Source: Acanthamoeba lenticulata (Eukaryota > Discosea > Longamoebia > Acanthamoebidae). From it: a stretch of 18,805 nt of DNA. Of this stretch, positions 16,933 through 18,805 are shown piece after piece; the first letter of the stretch is position 1, and each line of letters starts with the position of its first letter. The position numbers were made by a program, and so were the translations under genes. The stretch is taken from assembly GCA_002179805.1 (NCBI GenBank), contig NAVB01002176.1:1-18805 (forward strand), read 5' to 3'. The notes beneath the pieces were generated by a model that worked only from the letters and a program-made list of their open reading frames with translations, was not told the origin of the DNA and did no database searches.

Positions 16933-18237
16933 CTACTGCTGCCCGCCGCTACTGGTGATCTTGTCCAAGTAGTGCGCGACAAGGTTGGCCATGATGGGCT
17001 GCCCACGCTTGGATCGCTGTCGCATGACTTGCGTCTTTTGTTTCCGCTTGACGAGAGCCTCTTGCTTCTGACGGATGCGCGCCTCCTTCTCCTCGCGCGC
17101 CCTCCGTTTCTGGTCCTGCGCGTCCTCCCACTTTTTGCGCTCGTGGAAGAAGGGATCGGGCTTGGAATGCGTGTCGGCCTGTTCCTGCTGCTCATTCTTC
17201 TTCTTCTTGTTGTTGTGCGTCGTCTTCTCGCTCCTCTCCTGTAGTGCGACATTCGTTGCTGCGGTCGTAGTGCTCATCGTCCCCGCACCTGGCTTGCGGC
17301 TGTCCTCGCCCTGCGTGGCTTGCGTAGAGAACGGATCGGCCACAGGGTGAGGCTTGACTGACGCTCTTGATCGCGCCTTAACCCTGTCCTCTTCTTCTTC
17401 TTCTTCTTTTTCTTCTTTTTCTTTTCCGGTAGCGTCAGACGCATTGCGCTTACGGCGATACTGTTGACGGAGAAACTCCTCGAGCTCCTCCTGGTCTCGG
17501 CCGTCGGCATGCCTGTTGAAGACCTGCACCTCCGCCCCGCCCCATTTATGTTGTTCACACGAAATGAATTTTGGGTCCCAAGCAAGCGAGAAAAGAGCGG
17601 GGGGGGGGAGCATCGCGGCCGACGCGTTCGCACCTTCTCGTAGAAGCTCTCCTCGCCGGTCCTCTGCAGAGCCCTCACAGCAGCAGCACATAATAAACAT
17701 AACAACGACGACAATAAGAAGAAGAAGTCGCGCAGTGATAATAAGAGGGGGCGGGGAGGGGAGGCCAACCGGGTTGGTTGTTGTCGTGGTGGTGGTGGTG
17801 GAGCTTCTCGCGGATGAGGCTGCGGCCGCCTCCAGGGGGGCTCGTGCAGGAGCCGCGGCGCCATCGGCCGCCATGGAGGCGAGCTTGCGCTTGAGCCGCT
17901 TGTACTTGGTGATGGTTTTTGCCCGCTCGTAGAACTGGCGCTGCTCCTCTGTTGCCGCCCCGTGAGGGTTCACATTGTGTTGTATGCGCAACACCGTGCG
18001 CGCGGCGGATAGGAGGAACGAGAGGAAAAGCGGTGCACCTTTGGCCTTGCGCTGGTGAAAGACGTTCTTCTTGGTGGCCAGCCCACCCCGGGCCGCCGGT
18101 CTCCGATCTCCGGACTCGTTTCCACCTTGGCTGCCATAACGAGTTCCAGCAGCACCACCGCGGCCGAACCCACCTCGGGAACTTCCGCGGCCGCCACGTT
18201 GTGCCTTGTATCCTCTGCTGCCCGCACCACCCTCCAT
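16933..18237 (-). CDS. rRNA-processing protein of the Fyv7/CCDC59 (TAP26) family
   Basis: Nucleolar factor for small-subunit rRNA processing. Exons 18237-18039, 17948-17770, 17663-17634 and 17523-16933 give 332 residues; the 10-codon third exon encodes RTGEESFYEK. The C-terminus carries the family signature: a basic coiled region (ERKKWEDAQDQKRRAREEKE) leading to QRSKRGQPIMANLVAHYLDK, matching the TKKGQPVM...LLEKI motif of Fyv7. The N-terminus is RGG-rich (GRGSSRGGFGRGG), typical of RNA-binding nucleolar proteins, followed by KKNVFHQRKAK. A poly-Thr run ends exon 2 and a Lys/Glu run lies in exon 4; both are low-complexity. It is longer than yeast Fyv7 (about 150 residues) or human CCDC59 (about 240). 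The first intron is 90 bases, in frame and stop-free. Confidence 0.75.
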   Translation of the reverse strand: MEGGAGSRGYKAQRGGRGSSRGGFGRGGAAGTRYGSQGGNESGDRRPAARGGLATKKNVFHQRKAKGAPLFLSFLLSAARTVLRIQHNVNPHGAATEEQRQFYERAKTITKYKRLKRKLASMAADGAAAPARAPLEAAAASSARSSTTTTTTTTNPVGLPSPPPLIITARLLLLIVVVVMFIMCCCCEGSAEDRRGELLREGANASAAMLPPPALFSLAWDPKFISCEQHKWGGAEVQVFNRHADGRDQEELEEFLRQQYRRKRNASDATGKEKEEKEEEEEEDRVKARSRASVKPHPVADPFSTQATQGEDSRKPGAGTMSTTTAATNVALQERSEKTTHNNKKKKNEQQEQADTHSKPDPFFHERKKWEDAQDQKRRAREEKEARIRQKQEALVKRKQKTQVMRQRSKRGQPIMANLVAHYLDKITSSGGQQ

Positions 18238-18356
18238 CCTCTAGACGCGCCACTCGGTAGAGCCTGCTTCCGGAAAAAAAAGGAGAGCCACCAGCAAGCT
18301 AAGATTGTGAAGAGGAAGAAGAAGAGAATATGTTGGGGAAATGGCCATGCGCAATT

Positions 18357-18362
18357 TTTATT
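18357..18362 (-). promoter_or_regulatory. Polyadenylation signal AATAAA of the right-edge membrane protein gene
   Basis: On the - strand AATAAA lies about 30 bases after the TGA at 18393-18391. That places transcript end and Fyv7-like gene start (ATG 18237) within about 120 bases on the same strand. Seen directly. Confidence 0.5.
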
Positions 18363-18390
18363 TCGACCCGCGTGTGGCCGTTCACCACCG

Positions 18391-18764
18391 TCATGGCACT
18401 TTGCCACTGTGAAGCGAATAACGCTGCACACCGGCAAGGCCTGGTCGCAGGGGAATCTCACTTTCCCCACCAGTCACATTTTGCTCCTGCTTTTGGGTGT
18501 GGGTAGAGAAGGCGCGATACTCATGAGATGAGGAACACAATAAATAATTAGAAAAGTTTTCAAAAAGTAGACACGCAGGCTTTTTGGTACCAAGATGAAA
18601 ACCTGCTCATTCAGCTGGTCGCGAGTGTACATGCGATGGGCGATCCCATAGAGCTGCAGAAAGAGGATGGCCTTAAGGGCTACGAGGCAGCTCCAGAGTA
18701 GGCCCAGAAGTAGGGCCCCCCACCACCCGCCCAGCGGAAGCAACTGGCCCAGGACTCGCACAGC
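18391..18764 (-). CDS. C-terminal end of an unrecognised membrane protein, 5' part outside window
   Basis: Two exons are visible: 18764-18591 (acceptor ACGCAG, donor GTACCA; an alternative donor lies at 18602) and 18486-18391, ending in TGA. The first encodes one long or two short hydrophobic segments (GGWWGALLLGLLWSCLVALK, then AILFLQLYGIAH), then RMYTRDQLNEQ. The second is a polar tail with an N-glycosylation-like NVT and ends HSGKVP. I do not recognise the family. The upstream exons lie right of the window, so this is a fragment of at least 90 residues. Phase is consistent across the intron. Confidence 0.5.
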
Positions 18765-18805
18765 CTGCGTCCGTGAACAGCCACGACCACCCACATAAAT
18801 ATAAA

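Noticed and set aside
1..18805. tRNA, rRNA or transposon genes
   Set aside because: I read both strands and saw no cloverleaf-type conserved boxes, rRNA signature, reverse transcriptase, transposase or terminal inverted repeats. Small non-coding RNAs cannot be excluded by eye.

Overview
This looks like eukaryotic nuclear DNA, most likely from an amoebozoan protist of the Acanthamoeba type. The reasons are GC-rich, very compact genes packed with short GT-AG introns, pyrimidine-rich intron microsatellites, and a Rho/Ras-regulator-rich gene set. The genus is an inference; the intron-rich eukaryotic organisation is directly visible. I rebuilt the genes by hand from splice sites and reading phase. 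Most exon joins keep phase exactly, and the few ambiguous ones are flagged.

Layout from left to right: (1) + strand, 56-3262, the 3' part of a gene encoding RhoGAP - helical segment - proline-rich linker - LIM repeats. (2) - strand, 11075-3417, a gene of about 25 exons and 1313 codons encoding a Ras exchange factor (REM plus CDC25 domains) fused at its C-terminus to two tandem V4R (4-vinyl-reductase-type, small-molecule-sensor) domains. (3) - strand, 13786-12626, a secreted or membrane lectin-type MRH protein, probably continuing by splicing into an acidic region that ends at 11248. (4) - strand, 14667-13869, pICln (CLNS1A). (5) + strand, 14764-16766, an SLC35F1/F2-like transporter, divergent from pICln across about 96 bp. 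(6) - strand, 18237-16933, an rRNA-processing protein of the Fyv7/CCDC59 family with an RGG N-terminus. (7) - strand, window edge to 18391, the C-terminal end of an unrecognised membrane protein.

The notable system is gene 2. Both V4R copies keep the Cys-Glu-Cys-Cys zinc-site pattern known from bacterial aromatic-sensing regulators (XylR/DmpR/MopR). This suggests a Ras exchange factor gated directly by a small ligand. Its last intron is in frame and stop-free, and if retained would add a hydrophobic segment of about 20 residues near the C-terminus.

No rRNA, tRNA, CRISPR or transposon was recognised. Gene spacing is small (83-180 bp in most cases). The only long stretch without firm coding, 12303-12629, is described separately.
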